DNA of 64,000 nt, from contig BSYO01000022.1 in the NCBI GenBank assembly GCA_033239525.1, positions 11,666,923-11,730,922 on the forward strand, given 5' to 3'. The stretch comes from Nepenthes gracilis. Taxonomy: Eukaryota > Streptophyta > Magnoliopsida > Caryophyllales > Nepenthaceae. The notes below the pieces were generated by a model. It made no database searches. It was not told the origin of the DNA and saw only the letters and a program-made list of their open reading frames with translations. Position numbers and translations under genes: made by a program. Of the stretch, positions 49,215-60,571 are shown piece by piece; the stretch's first letter is position 1, and every line of letters starts with the position of its first letter.

Positions 49215-52121
49215 GTTTCTATGCCATTCTAACTACTGTATGACATGCCAACACTGTATGACATGCCAACTTAATTGGGAATGTAAAAGAGCCAAGTCAA
49301 AACAAATCTAGATGTAGTTAAGATCAACTCAGACTGCTCTTCATTAGAGTTGAGAACAAGTTGAGCAAGAGCCGAGCACTATTCTTTTATCTTTAACCTG
49401 ATTTAAATAAAATGAGAGGTTTGATTTTGGCCCGACTTTGGTTTTATGAATAGTAGAGCAAAATTTGAACTCATTTGTCTATCAAGTGAACCTCATAAAA
49501 ATGTCAAATTCAAGCTCGAGCTCAAACAATCAAAGCTTGAGCCCATGAATAAGTATATTCACTAACTCTTAAACAAGTTATTTTATTCAAGAGCCTGTAA
49601 ACAAGTCAATTAATAAACCTTAGATGAGCTATTCACTATTTTAATTGAGCAATTTATGGATCTCAAGGAACCAATTTCATTGAAGCTCAAGCTTAGCATA
49701 ATGATTTAGCAAGCTCTCAAAGTAAGCTTGAGTATCACTAATTGCATAAACAAATAACTATGCATATTCTTGTTCGTGTTTGGGTTGGCTCTTTGTTTGT
49801 GCACCAAGTTCCCAGGGTTCAGTATTGTTTCAACTATAGTTATATGGTTTTCCAAGCTCCTAACAAATTGTACATTGAATGGGGGAATTTATCATTATTT
49901 TTAGAGAATGAAGTCTTCTTATTGTTAGATTTTGGGCTATTCTCTTATGAATCACACACCCATTAAAAATATTATTTTTTAAAAATTTTGGTGCAGTTAA
50001 ATATTTTCATGCGATACTTATATGAACAAAATTGTTCGCAGGAAGTTTCATAAGAAGACCATGATCTGGAAGTTTAAACGTTAGGTTAAGGAGGATTTTC
50101 AGTATCTATAAGCGGACTATAAAATGACAACTTAAACTTTTAAATTGGAAGGATTTTGAGTGATACACGGTGAGTTAGCCACTTGGGCAGTCCTGTGAGA
50201 TGTAAAAGACTATGTTCTAATTTTATGACAAAAATAAGAGATTATTTGATGCAAAAGGAGTATTACATGAAGAGAGAAAGAAAAAAAGAAAAAAGAAGAA
50301 GATATTTAGCATCCGATTGAAGTTTGATTCAAGTTTCATCTTTTGTCAAATTTTGGTACATTATTCTAATTTTATTTTTAGAATATATTACCATTTGATT
50401 ACTCATTTTTTTAATATATCCTTTTTAATAGATTGCTATATATTTTAAAATTATTTTCAACCGATCATTCATACGATTTGTTATATAGGAATCTCAAAAA
50501 AATATTATATTTGTAATTTGACACTTTGATAATGAATTTATTTAAAATTTATTCTATAATTTTTATTAGTTAAGAAGAATTTTTCATATTAAATATTATC
50601 GTACAATTTGTATATATTTAGTTGTATAATTATTGTTCATCATACTCTCACAGCATTTGTTGGCCAGCAATTAATGGGAGATTCCAGAGTTTATTTCTAT
50701 TACGCGAGTTGTGTGCCTATTTTTGTTGTCAAAAAATCCCAATACTTTGATTATAGATCCCAATTATGTGTGGTGACTATGTCAAAATCCATCGAAACTA
50801 ATGGATTATTTTGATACTATATTCGAACTACCCGGCAAGAATAAAAAATTGTCAAATTATTAAATTTAAAGCAGAAATAGTTGTTGGGCATATGTGCAAC
50901 TATTGCCTTAAGTTATATAGTTATTTACATCAACATGATTTTTTTGTTAGGCATTGTCATGAGCATATTTTATTATTTTCCTTTTTATGGTGATTTGGAC
51001 CAAATTCACCTTTGACATTCAACCTAGCTTAAGTTTTATTAATTTTTAACAAATGTAATTTTAGATTGCATTATTATATGGTATCGAGATAAATGATTCA
51101 ATCTAGACTTTTTCAATCCTTATAGGAGCAAAACTGGATCTATGAATTATTACTGTACACACTATAATAGCAAATAAGATGATAAAAGTTTTAAAATTTC
51201 TATTAAATTATCGCTTTGACAGTTCGTTAGTATAACACGAACAAAATAAAACGCCCGGTAAACTAAGAAAGTCCTAACCAAGCCGAATGCGTTTGGCATG
51301 GAATGAGCGACTCGCGAGCCGAGAGATGACCGAAAATTCTTTGGGGGGGGGTACTTGAAATATCGATAGGACTAAATTTGTGCATCCGTTAATCTTTATG
51401 AAAGCTTATGATGAGCGTTTAGATCAAGATGAGCCCCTAGCCGAGCACTCAAGGAGCATACTTAAAGGGTTAGAGTGAGCTTTTCTTATGAATATTTTTT
51501 CTTAAAAAAAACTCAGTAGCCTAAATAATAAGTTAGGATCTAAAAGTCGAATGTTATAAGTCAAGCCCTTTGCTCTTAGGTGTTTTCACCGTTTTATATT
51601 GGAGTTTGGTTCGGAAAACAAGCCTTGTATCGAAAATTGGGACTAATCATGGTGCCGAATTCGGAAAAGATCATGGCCGCAAGTGCCAGCCTTCTGATTC
51701 AACTGTTATGCTGATATGAAATATAATCCAATTAATCACAGTGTGGGGCCTGGGCACTGCTTGATTGTTATTGGCCTGGTTGTATTTTGGGCCACATTGT
51801 CACATCGGTCTTAACACACCAGGCCCCACCAAGCTCTATTTATTATTTAGTTTTTATTATTAAAAATACATTTATTTTTTAAAAACATTAATTTATGTTC
51901 GATCAAAGTATCTAATTTTTATTAAATTAAAAAGAAATTAAAGTTTTATTCATCTATTCAATAGGTTTCAAATAATACGTATAAAATATAATAATTGTAT
52001 TTTGCTTTCTTTATTTTAAGGTATAAATTTATGTTGAATTTAATTTTATAAAATAATATCAAAATAATTTTTTTGCTTTATCTTTTAGAAAGAATTATTA
52101 TAAAATTTCAAAATCAGATAA
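49215..52121. other. Intergenic, AT-rich
   Basis: A perfect 18-bp tandem pair ACTGTATGACATGCCAAC lies at 49235-49270. No gene was recognised elsewhere in the stretch. 51230-51780 is less AT-rich but has no identifiable coding. Confidence 0.45.
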
Positions 52122-53018
52122 ATATAGATTTAATTTAAAAATCAATAAATTTGAATGAAGGTCGGATATTTTATTAGACACGTAGCATAGTTTTGTTTTT
52201 AGAATATGTGCTGAATAAATTGATTAGTAAAATATATAATTATTATATTATCTTATAATTGATCATTATTATCGAATAATATGATAATTTTCATATAATG
52301 TATAATTTATCTAATACAAATTTCATATAATGTATAGAATCTTGTTGTGCACAATCAAACTAGGAAAGCGACTCCTACGAGAAAGCAAGTAAGAAGACAA
52401 AAATAGAGAAGAAGACGGGGAGGGGAGATTAGGCAAAGGGATACAAGAAAAAAAGAAGGAAAGAGAAATGACAGAGAGTGAGAAGAGAAAGAGGGAGACA
52501 GGAGCTGCTAAAAGAGAGTCAGAAGACTTGTGAGAGAAAGAAGGGAAGTAACCTTTAGAGAGAAATTCTAGAGCTGTGGAGCAAAATATCTTCCTTCTCT
52601 TATTGTAGCATTAGCCAGTTACATATACTGTCATAGTCTAATCAATTCAGTTGGAATCAAACGAGAAGGTAGAAAATAAAATGGGAAAATAGAAAACAGA
52701 AAAGGGAAAGGAAAAATGAAAAAGAGGAATAAAAATAGAAAATGGAAAAAAATCAGAAAAACAAGAAAGGGAAAAAAAAAGAAAATGAAAAAAAATAGAA
52801 GGCTTATAATATTGCTATTTCCATCAAGACAACCTTATCCTCAAGGTTGAATGGCCTCCCATGGAACTTCCGCACATATCATCCTTCAAATTAGAAAAAA
52901 TGGTGGGTTGAATAAAGTATCCTTTGAGCCGATGTGATCACCTCCACACTCAAGCTTATCATGGCTCTCAATTCCAAATCTTATGTACCTTAAAAAGTTC
53001 TAAACCATTGCCCTATGT
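52122..53018 (-). repeat. Duplicated segment, copy 1 (flank + LTR of E + pol tail)
   Basis: Nearly the same as 56126-56997. It includes about 215 bp of host flank, a copy of the E-family LTR (52343-52811) and, on minus, the last pol codons VRKFHGRPFNLEDKVVL. Most differences are short extra bases in this copy, for example near 52357-52371, 52488-52499 and 52551-52575. Confidence 0.88.
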
Positions 53019-55036
53019 CATGAGTCGAAGGCGGTAAACCAACTTCTGATATGCGCCGAAAGGACATCAACATACATAGCGAGCAAGGCTAGAAGTGGTA
53101 GCTTTAAAGCTACCCAGCCAATTCATGCAAAGGATCTTCTCGGCGCCACGGCCTCCATAGGCCAAGTCGCCTACCAAAGCACCCAGCGACTCTCAAGCGA
53201 CAAACCGCGTCCCCGTGCGCTCAACTTCCCTTCAGGAATTATAGGATCCGCGCTCGTGCTGAGCAGCGACCTCGACTAGAAAGTCAACCATATGCATCAA
53301 GGAACACTTTACCCCGTTTGTGATCGGGCGGTAGATTTCTTTTCTTTCTTTTCCGATCCGAATATGTCAGTTTTACTAGGCAAGAGCGCCACAGTCGGGA
53401 GGGTCTTCTACTCCTTGTTGAAGCCTAGATCCGTGGTGGATGATTCTCCATGACAAAGGCGTGGCCGGTCAAGGAGTGAAAGGTGCATCCTGTTGTCTAA
53501 ACCACGTCCTCGGGTGGCCCGTGAACGATCGGCTATCTGCGGTCATCCGATTATAGGAACACCGGTCTTCCCGACCTCTCCACAGCGAAGCGGTCGTAAA
53601 CCTTGGTCACAGTGGCCCATGATTGATCTTGAGCTTGAGATCTTCCTGGCAGTGAAAAACCTTAGCTCCTAAGTCTCACACGAGACTTGAAATGCTTTAC
53701 AGGATCCGTCGAAAAGGTTTTCGGGCTTTTTGTCTCTTGAATTTAAGCACTTAGCTCGGTCAGGCTTTTCTGCTAGGGTTTATCAACAAAGAGCGGCGGC
53801 TAAAATGGCCGCAGCGACCCTCTCCGGCGTGGGATTTGAGCCAACTATCTTTCTGTCCCAATACCACAACAAAGATTTTCTCCCACCACGACTTAAACTA
53901 AGCGCGCTCTCAGCCTAAAACCCAGCAAGAAGGCCAGCACCTAGACAAAGCTAAAGTCACGACTTTTGAGAGCAACAAAGGTTTCATACGAGCGCAAGCT
54001 AGCGATGGTAGCTTTAAAAGCACTGGCAACCTCATCTTCTCGGCCACGACCTCCTCTTTGAGAGCGAGCCAATCTTTTGACCAACAAAGCGTCTCCCGCC
54101 AAGCGCTCTCATCCTCGGGGTCCGAGAATGATCGAATCGGATGCTGTTACGCATCTCGAGAGGTCATGAATACCCTGGCCAACCAGGCTTTTTTACTAAG
54201 CCACGAGCTTGTGGGCTCACTGCTCTTGGTGGATGATTCTCCACGCCCGGCAACAGCCCTTAGGTGAAAGGTGCATATTTACGGCTCTATTCCTAAGGCA
54301 AGTCACAAGTGATGCGGGCGCGTCCTTACGGGAGGTCGATCTAAGTCTTCAATCCATCTGTGCGCTCCTAAGTCTTCCATTCTCAAGGGCGGAAGGTTTT
54401 CGGGCTTTGAAGGCTTAGATGAAAGCACTTAGTCAAGGGGACGGAAAGATTTTCGGGGTTGCTCTCCGCACTTCTAGGAAAGCAAAGGGGAGACAAAGAT
54501 TGCAGCAGGCCTCTCGGAATTTGAGCACCTCGCCGTGACTAGAGTCGACAAGGTTTACTAATCGAAAGGTTGGCTTTCCAAGTGGATGGCAAGAGCCGGT
54601 CACTGATCCTTTGCTCTGAGCTCCTGGGTCACCTCGACCAGCTTTTTGAACCGCCCTGCTCTTGGTTGCTCTTGAGACCATATCCTACTGATTAGCTCTC
54701 AGGGTGGTGAAATAATTGACTAACGGGTCGACCAAAAGGTTCCTTCCATTCTGAAGCTCGAATTTTTGATTGATGAATCGAGGTCAGGGACAATATGAAC
54801 TCGACCAAGGGACTCGGACTGACCAAAATGGCCTAACAAAATTCCTGAAAGACGCTCCGGAATTTTTGAGCGGTCAACGGAAACAAGGTTTCCGCTCGAA
54901 GGTACGAGCGGTCAATGACTCTTGAGCATGGCTGAGCTCAGGCAGTCGAATCAAGCTAATTGGCCACTCCAAGGCTGAGAAAGGTACCCTATCATGAGGG
55001 GGAGGTTTACGGCCTACCAGCATGGGGAGGCCCCAG
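53019..55036 (+). mobile_element. 3' part of a Tat-like element, non-coding
   Basis: GC-richer sequence ending at the LTR that starts at 55037. No coding domain was recognised. It contains a diverged internal duplication: TGGTAGCTTTAAA...TCTTCTCGGC, GGTGGATGATTCTCCA and AAGGTTTTCGGGCTTT occur in the order 53095, 53437, 53716 and again 54007, 54230, 54388. GATCATGAGGGGGAGG-like purine runs just before 55037 may be a polypurine tract. The 5' end is missing at the duplication junction. Confidence 0.55.
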
Positions 55037-56124
55037 TGATGGGTACACCTCCACCGGGCTGGCCCGGGAAAAAGTCAGGGGACGAGAGGCCCAACCAAAG
55101 GACAGCGGCCCGCGGCCCACTAAAAGGACAGGCCCAAAATAAGGAGGCCCCGAAGGCGGTCAACATATGGCGTTGCCGCCTTAGAAGGTCTATCAGCATC
55201 ATGAGGTCAACGCGTCACATTGACCGCCAGTCCTTGCTCATTAGGCCTCAAGAAGCGTTATACTACGCCCGTAATGGGCTTATACATTGAAGCCCAAAGT
55301 TCACGATGCTCCGCCCGCGGCTCCACACACGAAGGTGGGCAGCGCCCGCTGCGGCAGAAATGGGCGTTGGCCGTCTGGTTCTTCTGCCAAGCCGGGAAGC
55401 GTCTCAATGATATTGGCCCCCTCGCTGGGCCCATCACTCGGGTGGGCCTTTCATGACTTGCCAATTTCTTCCCTTTTCTTGCCCGCCAAGATACACCAAC
55501 GGTACACTACGGGAAAGGAAAGATGCAAACTAGGAAAGTCATGTTGGCCTACACAAGGAAACAATCACTCCTCCATGGAAGTCGGCATGCGCGAGAAGGC
55601 AAGCGAGATCGGGAAATCCGCCTCCAAAGAAGGAGGATCTCTCTCTTAGCCTTAAAAGAAGCCCTAAAGGCTTTCGAAAAAGGCCGAATACTTTACGGCC
55701 TCCTGCTTTCTTGGACCAGGCAACTCGAGACCAAAAAGACTAAGTGTTCTAAGTGTTCTCGACAAGGCTCTAACGAAGATCCTTGAGAACGCCCCACGCA
55801 ATCAAACTCCAAGGCATCAAATAATCCTCACGATCGTTCACGCCTTCCCCACCATTCCAGATACAAGAAGGACCTTACGCTCTCTCTCTTACATCCGATC
55901 GCACACTCTCTCCATAGTTCCAACTCTTTTTGATTTCTTACCTTTCGGGGAGCGTTTCATCGACTTGGCGTCGGAGAGTTATCGGTGGGACAACTTCCCG
56001 CCGTTAACTGCTGACCTCTCGTTTGTCTTTGTGGTGCGCAGGACCCGCACTCAGTGAACGGAGCCGGATCGGGCCAGTCCGTAAAGATCCGAATCTGTTC
56101 GAAGTCGGATCTAGGTACGCATCA
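55037..56124 (+). repeat. Tat-family LTR (3' LTR of the truncated element)
   Basis: Starts TGATGGGTACACCTCCACC followed by GGGCTGGCCC, and ends GGTACGCATCA, as in T3 (TGATGGGTATGCC...GACGCATCA) and the solo LTR at 14065. The flanks cccag and cattt do not match, as expected if only one end of the element is present. Confidence 0.82.
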
Positions 56125-56341
56125 CATTTAATTTAAAAAGCAATAAATTTGAATGAAGGTCGGATATTTTATTAGACATCGTAGCATAGTTTTGTTTTTA
56201 GAATATGTGCTGAATAAATTGATCAGTAAAATATATAATTATTATATTATCTTATAATTGATCATTATTATCGAATAATATGATAATTTTTATATAATGT
56301 ATAATTTATCTAATACAAATTTCATATAATGTATAGAATCT

Positions 56342-56792
56342 TGTTGTGTGCACAATCATCGGCGACTCCTACAAGCGAAGTAAGAAGACAAAAATAGAGA
56401 AGAAGACGGGGGAGGGGAGCTTAGGCAAAGGGATACAAGAAAAAAAGAAGGAAAGAGAAATGACAGAGAGTGAGAAGAGAAAGAGGGAGAGGGAGCTGCA
56501 GAGAGTCAGAAGACTTGTGAGAGAAAGAAGGGAAGTAACCTAGAGAGAAATTCTAGAGAGAGCAAAATATCTTCCTTCTCTTATTGTAGCATTAGCCAGT
56601 TACATATACTGTCATAGTCTAATCAATTCAGTTGGAATCAAACGAGAAGGTAGAAAATAAAATGGGAAAATAGAAAACAGAAAAGGGAAAGGAAAAATGA
56701 AAAAGAGGAATAAAAATAGAAAATGGAAAAAAATCAGAAAAACAAGAAAGGGAAAAAAAAAGAAAATGAAAAAAAATAGAAGGCTTATAATA
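56342..56792 (-). repeat. Element E 3' LTR
   Basis: Plus-strand TGTTGTGTGCACAATC ... GGCTTATAATA. Collinear with 60572-61033 and 52343-52811, rich in GA and AAAATAGAAAA words. Confidence 0.8.
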
Positions 56793-56859
56793 TTGCTATT
56801 TCCATCAAGACAACCTTATCCTCAAGGTTGAATGGCCTCCCATGGAACTTCCGCACATA
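56786..56859 (-). pseudogene. Tail of Ty3/gypsy pol in element E
   Basis: Reads VRKFHGRPFNLEDKVVLMEI and then AIL, stop, immediately before the 3' LTR. The NLEDKV motif is the usual C-terminal end of many plant Ty3/gypsy polyproteins. It shows that E derives from an autonomous gypsy element. Confidence 0.7.
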
Positions 56860-57143
56860 TCATCCTTCAAATTAAAAATGGTGGGTTGAATAAAGTATCC
56901 TTTGAGCCGATGTGATCACCTCCACACTCAAGCTTATCATGGCTCTCAATTCCAAATCTTATGTACCTTAAAAAGTTCTAAAATTGCCCTATGTCAATTT
57001 GCAGGCCCTGCTTAACATCCTTATTGAAAGAATCACTAACGGTTCCCCAAATAGTGCACACCTTTACTTTTTCTTTTTTTTTTTTTAGACTAAGTAATAC
57101 ACTTTATTTTTCAACAAACTCATCGACAAGACTTTCTATGTAC

Positions 57144-57800
57144 AGTCCCACATCGGATGGGGAGGTTAGCGAACAAAGCAACGATAAAGGGTGTGGATAC
57201 CTCTTCCAGAGTCCCGTTTGGGGGCCTGGTCCCCAGAACAAAACCGTGAGGCGCCAAGACCTGGCGGTAGGGGCCGGAGCGGACAATATCGCGGTGCGGA
57301 TGCTCGGGGACTTCAAGTGGTATCGGCAGGATCCGGTCGTGTGTGACGCCCAGGTCCCGCAGAGTCCCACATCGGATGGGGAATAAAACAAGCACGGTGA
57401 TAAAGGTGTGGATACCTCTTCCATTGGGGACGCGTTTTGGGGGCTGTAGGGTGCACGGGAACCAAGGCGCCCTTGACGGCCTAGGCGAGGCGAGGGACGG
57501 TCCAAAGCGGATAATCGGGTCGGTGCGGATGCTCCGAGGCGTTACAAGTGGTATCCGGCGGGATCCGTCCGGTGTGCCGAGGGGGCTGGTCCTGAAGGGG
57601 TGGATCGTAGAGTCCCACATCGGATGGGGAGGTGAACGAAGCACGCCCGATAAAGGGTGTGGATACATCTTCCATTGGCGACACGTTTGGGGGCCTGTAA
57701 GTGGTCTGCCAGAACAAAACCGTGAGGCGCCCGGTGACGACCTAGGCGGCAGGGGACGGTCCAAAGCGGATAATATCACAAGTGCGGATGTCTCAGGGAC
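57144..57800. repeat. Three tandem copies of a TRIM-like module
   Basis: AGTCCCACATCGGATGGGGA starts at 57144, 57363 and 57611 (spacing 219 and 248 bp). Each unit then has GTGTGGATAC(C/A)TCTTCC, a (C)CGTTTGGGGG-like block, and most have ACAAAACCGTGAGGC and CCAAAGCGGATAAT(ATC). These words resemble conserved parts of plant TRIM/Cassandra-type LTRs, but the 5S-like domain of Cassandra was not seen. The unbroken 229-codon minus frame across it is a by-product of the repeat. Confidence 0.65.
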
Positions 57801-57817
57801 GCACTGCACCCGATCAA

Positions 57818-57985
57818 GAATAAAGTAGCGGAAGCAAGCTCAACTGCTTCATCAATGTCCGCATCCTCAAACACAACTGTTTCTTTGAGCTCTAAATCCA
57901 CTGGCTTAAGATTGATATTTGCAGCTAACCCAAACACAACTTTGCTTGTCTTAGTTGATCCCCTAAAAGCAACATTGTCCACAGA
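57818..57985 (-). pseudogene. Captured fragment of an ALDH2-type aldehyde dehydrogenase
   Basis: On minus: SVDNVAFRGSTKTSKVVFGL, then AANINLKPVDLEL and VVFEDADIDEAVELASATLF. This matches the NAD-binding/catalytic core of plant mitochondrial ALDH2 (family form V.F.GST..GK.VLGLAA.SNLKPVTLELGGKSP..V.EDADVD.AVELA). The motif GGKSP after LEL is lost in a short deletion, and the fragment stops just before the catalytic-Cys motif GQCC. About 56 residues of a protein of about 530 are present, so it is non-functional. The protein normally oxidises aldehydes such as acetaldehyde to acids. Confidence 0.8.
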
Positions 57986-58749
57986 ACCTAACCTAGGGTC
58001 ACCGTAGAGTAGTGCCAAACTAAGCAGTTGATGAGAAAAACGGGAGTGGCTAAGAGACCAAGAAGTTGGCAGGCAAATTAGCAGGTTGAGATGAGGGATG
58101 TTGATCAACAAGCAGATCAACATACTGATCAATAGGAGTACAAAACGAACGGATGGTAGTCTCATTATTGGAGGGGCTGCCAAATAACTGCTATGCCACA
58201 TTAGGACAGGAGCTATTCTTACAACTTGGAATCTCTATGGTTGTGATGAGGACACCGAGTTATCATTAGCTGTTGTTGATGTCATTTCCATTGCTAGGAG
58301 TGGTTTGGTCCAAGGCAATATGGCTTGGCAGATAAGGGGAAGTATCATGGACCCAATTGTGGCAGGGTGCTATTGGCTTGGTGGACTTGGAGTCTGTACT
58401 GGAAACTGCTGTGGAAGATGCTTCTGCTCTTCAGAATTCCAAGACAACTTTAGCATTCTATCCACTGAATTCCTCCCTATACAAAGACAATAGAAATAGG
58501 TTGTCCAATCCATTCAGGTACTGAATTCAATTTTTTAACTATCAAGAGAAATCATTAGTCCTTGATGTTTCAACAAAAATAATTCCAACCATTTCCATGC
58601 CATGACATGGTCATTGTAGGACTGATTAGAGGCAATAGCCTTCGGAACAACAAATATCAAGTTCAAACAACAGCCATTATGACAACCATATCATCAAAAC
58701 TAATAATGGCAATCAGAGTCTGCAAAATATGCTTATAAGCTCATACAAA
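57986..58749. other. Element E interior, unidentified
   Basis: Sequence between the ALDH and PDI fragments. Short open stretches exist on both strands but no family was recognised. The part adjoining 58750 could be intron sequence taken with the PDI gene. Confidence 0.35.
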
Positions 58750-59302
58750 ATGTATTGTGTCCCATGAAGATTTTCGATGGTTACCCTAGGGACACCAAGG
58801 AACAGGAAAATTGACAACCGAATTCTCATACTCAATAATCAACACTATCAAAATTATGAGCATTTAGGACAACAGAGCCTTTAGCATATCCTTCATCACT
58901 TGCATTATCATGCTTGAGGAATTTAGCAACTAGCCTAGAGTGAAACTTAGAGTTAGTTGGTCTTAGATTTCAGTCTATTAAAAATTTGAGAATTATTTTC
59001 GTTATATTCAACATATTTGTTCCCAAGGCATCACTCTCATCAACGGATGCAAATTCACAAGACAACTCTGAGAAGCAAATATTAAACTTGATGCGCGGAA
59101 AATCCTCACTGGAACTTCTATCAACAACTATGGATGTAGTGATGCTCACGGCCATATAATTATTTAGTTTTATTCCAAATAAGAAAACCATGGACAATGC
59201 AAAAGGGGTGGATAATCCTACACCTAACAATGATGCTTCTATTAATTCTCTGGGAAATTTCTTATTGAACATGGTCATGAAATCTGTTGTAAATGCTTTC
59301 AT
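58750..59302 (-). pseudogene. Captured 5' part of a PDIL5-4-type protein disulfide isomerase
   Basis: The minus-strand frame from 59302 reads NKKFPRELIEASLLGVGLST, FGIKLNNYMAVSITTSIVVD, FNICFSELSCEFASVDESDA and LGTNMLNITK, ending in KFLID and a stop at 58970. The match goes on past the stop: NLRPTNSKFHS, SVVLNAHNFDS and, near 58790, VVNFPVPWCP. This is the N-terminus of plant PDIL5-4: membrane anchor, ERV-like luminal region and the start of the thioredoxin domain (family form VVNFFAPWCYWSN). In the intact protein it works in the ER/Golgi membrane. Here it has several stops and lacks the rest of the thioredoxin domain. Confidence 0.8.
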
Positions 59303-59304
59303 TT

Positions 59305-59660
59305 CATAGCTTGCAACTATGCATGGACAACTTCTGCATTATTCTGCCTTCATCTGCTCAATTATGGTACCATAATCTAACAAATCAGTATCTCCAGTTG
59401 GTGCTGAAGCTGCCTCGCTTTTCATTACTGCTTGCTCGATTTCAACAACCCTTGAGATGAGCAGCTTTGGCCACATAGGATTGTAGGGGGAGAATTAAGT
59501 GCCAAAATTGATCTACCGTTGTAATTGCTAAATCTTTCCCCCACATCGAGTTTGTGCATCTGAGAGGTTATTTGCTCATCGCCTAGGATCAGCTTCTTCA
59601 TATCCCAAGTACACCAACAAATTTTGTTCCTCAATTGAGGATTGATGCCTTTTCTAGGAG
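59305..59660 (-). pseudogene. Possible further captured coding fragment, unidentified
   Basis: On minus, 59634-59425 is open for 70 codons (including LDVGERFSNYNGRSILALN) and is followed by EIEQAVMKSEAASAPTGDTD and LLDYGTIIEQMKAE up to a stop. The composition looks like real protein rather than repeat-derived, but I do not recognise the family. It lies between the gag-like region and the PDI fragment. Confidence 0.35.
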
Positions 59661-59894
59661 CCAGAATATGTTAAAGTGGAGAAGTTCCGATGGAGCCAAA
59701 ATAGGGGTAAGTTATTCCATTGTCTGGACAAGGTTGTCTTCATTGGCTACCAAACATGAGAACTGGAGAGGTAGACTTTGAGGAGAGGGGTTTTTGGGTA
59801 GACTTGAGTGGGTGTTAGTGGATGACTGGGTAAGTGGTGGACATGGAGAATGGGGTTGACCTACATCTAATGTTTCCCCCCTAATTTTGCCAAA

Positions 59895-60550
59895 CCGGTG
59901 GCTTCAGGTAACGATATAGGGGGAAATAATAGGGGTTCACAATGGGTTGCCAAATTAGCAACATATTTTGGAGAGAAAATGGAGGAAGAAGGAGATCGCG
60001 ATGGTACCTCCAGGGTTGGAGTAGGTTGGGATAAAATATTAGAGGTGGAAGTTGAGAATGGTGAGGAAGTTAAAAGAAGAGAGGAATTTGCAGATGGTAA
60101 GGCCTGTCATTTTATTCGGGCTAGTGAGAGTAGGATTTTATTGAGGGATTGCTGGATTTGTGCTTTAGTGGAAGCAGTAGTGGCGATTTAAGTTGCATGT
60201 GGTTGTATGGTCGCATCGAAGGAAGGAAGTTCAGGTTGAAAAAAATGAAGATGTAGCGCGATCTGGGTGTCAGGTTGAGAAATAATAGAGCGTGAAGCCG
60301 TGAATGATTTAGATGTGGGTAACAAAGGGGACTATGAGGACGACAGACATTGTTGTTTGAGTCGAGTAAGGGATTGTTGAATTTTAGTGATGGATTGATA
60401 GAATTCAGTGAAAGTTTGCTAAGATTGTGCGAAGGTGGCCAAAATGGTGGTGATGGCTTCTACATTTTGCTGGACGTTCGAGGCGACATCCTTCACTTCC
60501 TTTGAAAGCCTTGTAACGGAAACTTTAGGTCCCATCAGTCCCTCGATCAT
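59895..60550 (-). pseudogene. Gag-like N-terminal region of element E
   Basis: ATG at 60550, just inside the 5' LTR, opens MIEGLMGPKVSVTRLSKEVK and continues VASNVQQNVEAITTILATFA to a TAG near 60422. Beyond it the same frame stays mostly open (TEFYQSITKIQQSLTRLKQQ) with occasional stops to about 59895. A helical, Gln/Ser-rich N-terminus next to the primer site is usual for Ty3/gypsy gag. The core and zinc finger are absent. Confidence 0.55.
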
Positions 60551-60559
60551 TTGTCTCAA

Positions 60560-60571
60560 TAAGAGTACCAA
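60560..60571 (-). other. Element E primer-binding site, degenerate
   Basis: The minus strand next to the 5' LTR reads TTGGTACTCTT, close to but shorter than the TGGTATCAGAGC initiator-Met site. Confidence 0.45.

Larger units (their letters stand above)
56126..56997 (-). repeat. Duplicated segment, copy 2
   Basis: The second copy of 52122-53018. Here it runs on into the rest of element E, so this is the parental arrangement. Confidence 0.88.

Noticed and set aside
55287..55649. 120-codon frame in the LTR at 55037
   Set aside because: Inside an LTR and without family similarity.
53019..56125. rDNA spacer or organellar insertion, suggested by higher GC
   Set aside because: No rRNA or organelle sequence was recognised, and the segment ends in a Tat-type LTR.
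57144..57800. 5S rRNA-related (Cassandra) sequence
   Set aside because: Some words are Cassandra-like, but the 5S A-box/C-box domain was looked for and not seen.
57120..57809. Open frame of 229 codons on minus
   Set aside because: It runs across three tandem TRIM-like modules and is Pro/Arg/Ser-rich with repeated blocks. The repeat keeps frames open; no protein family is recognisable.
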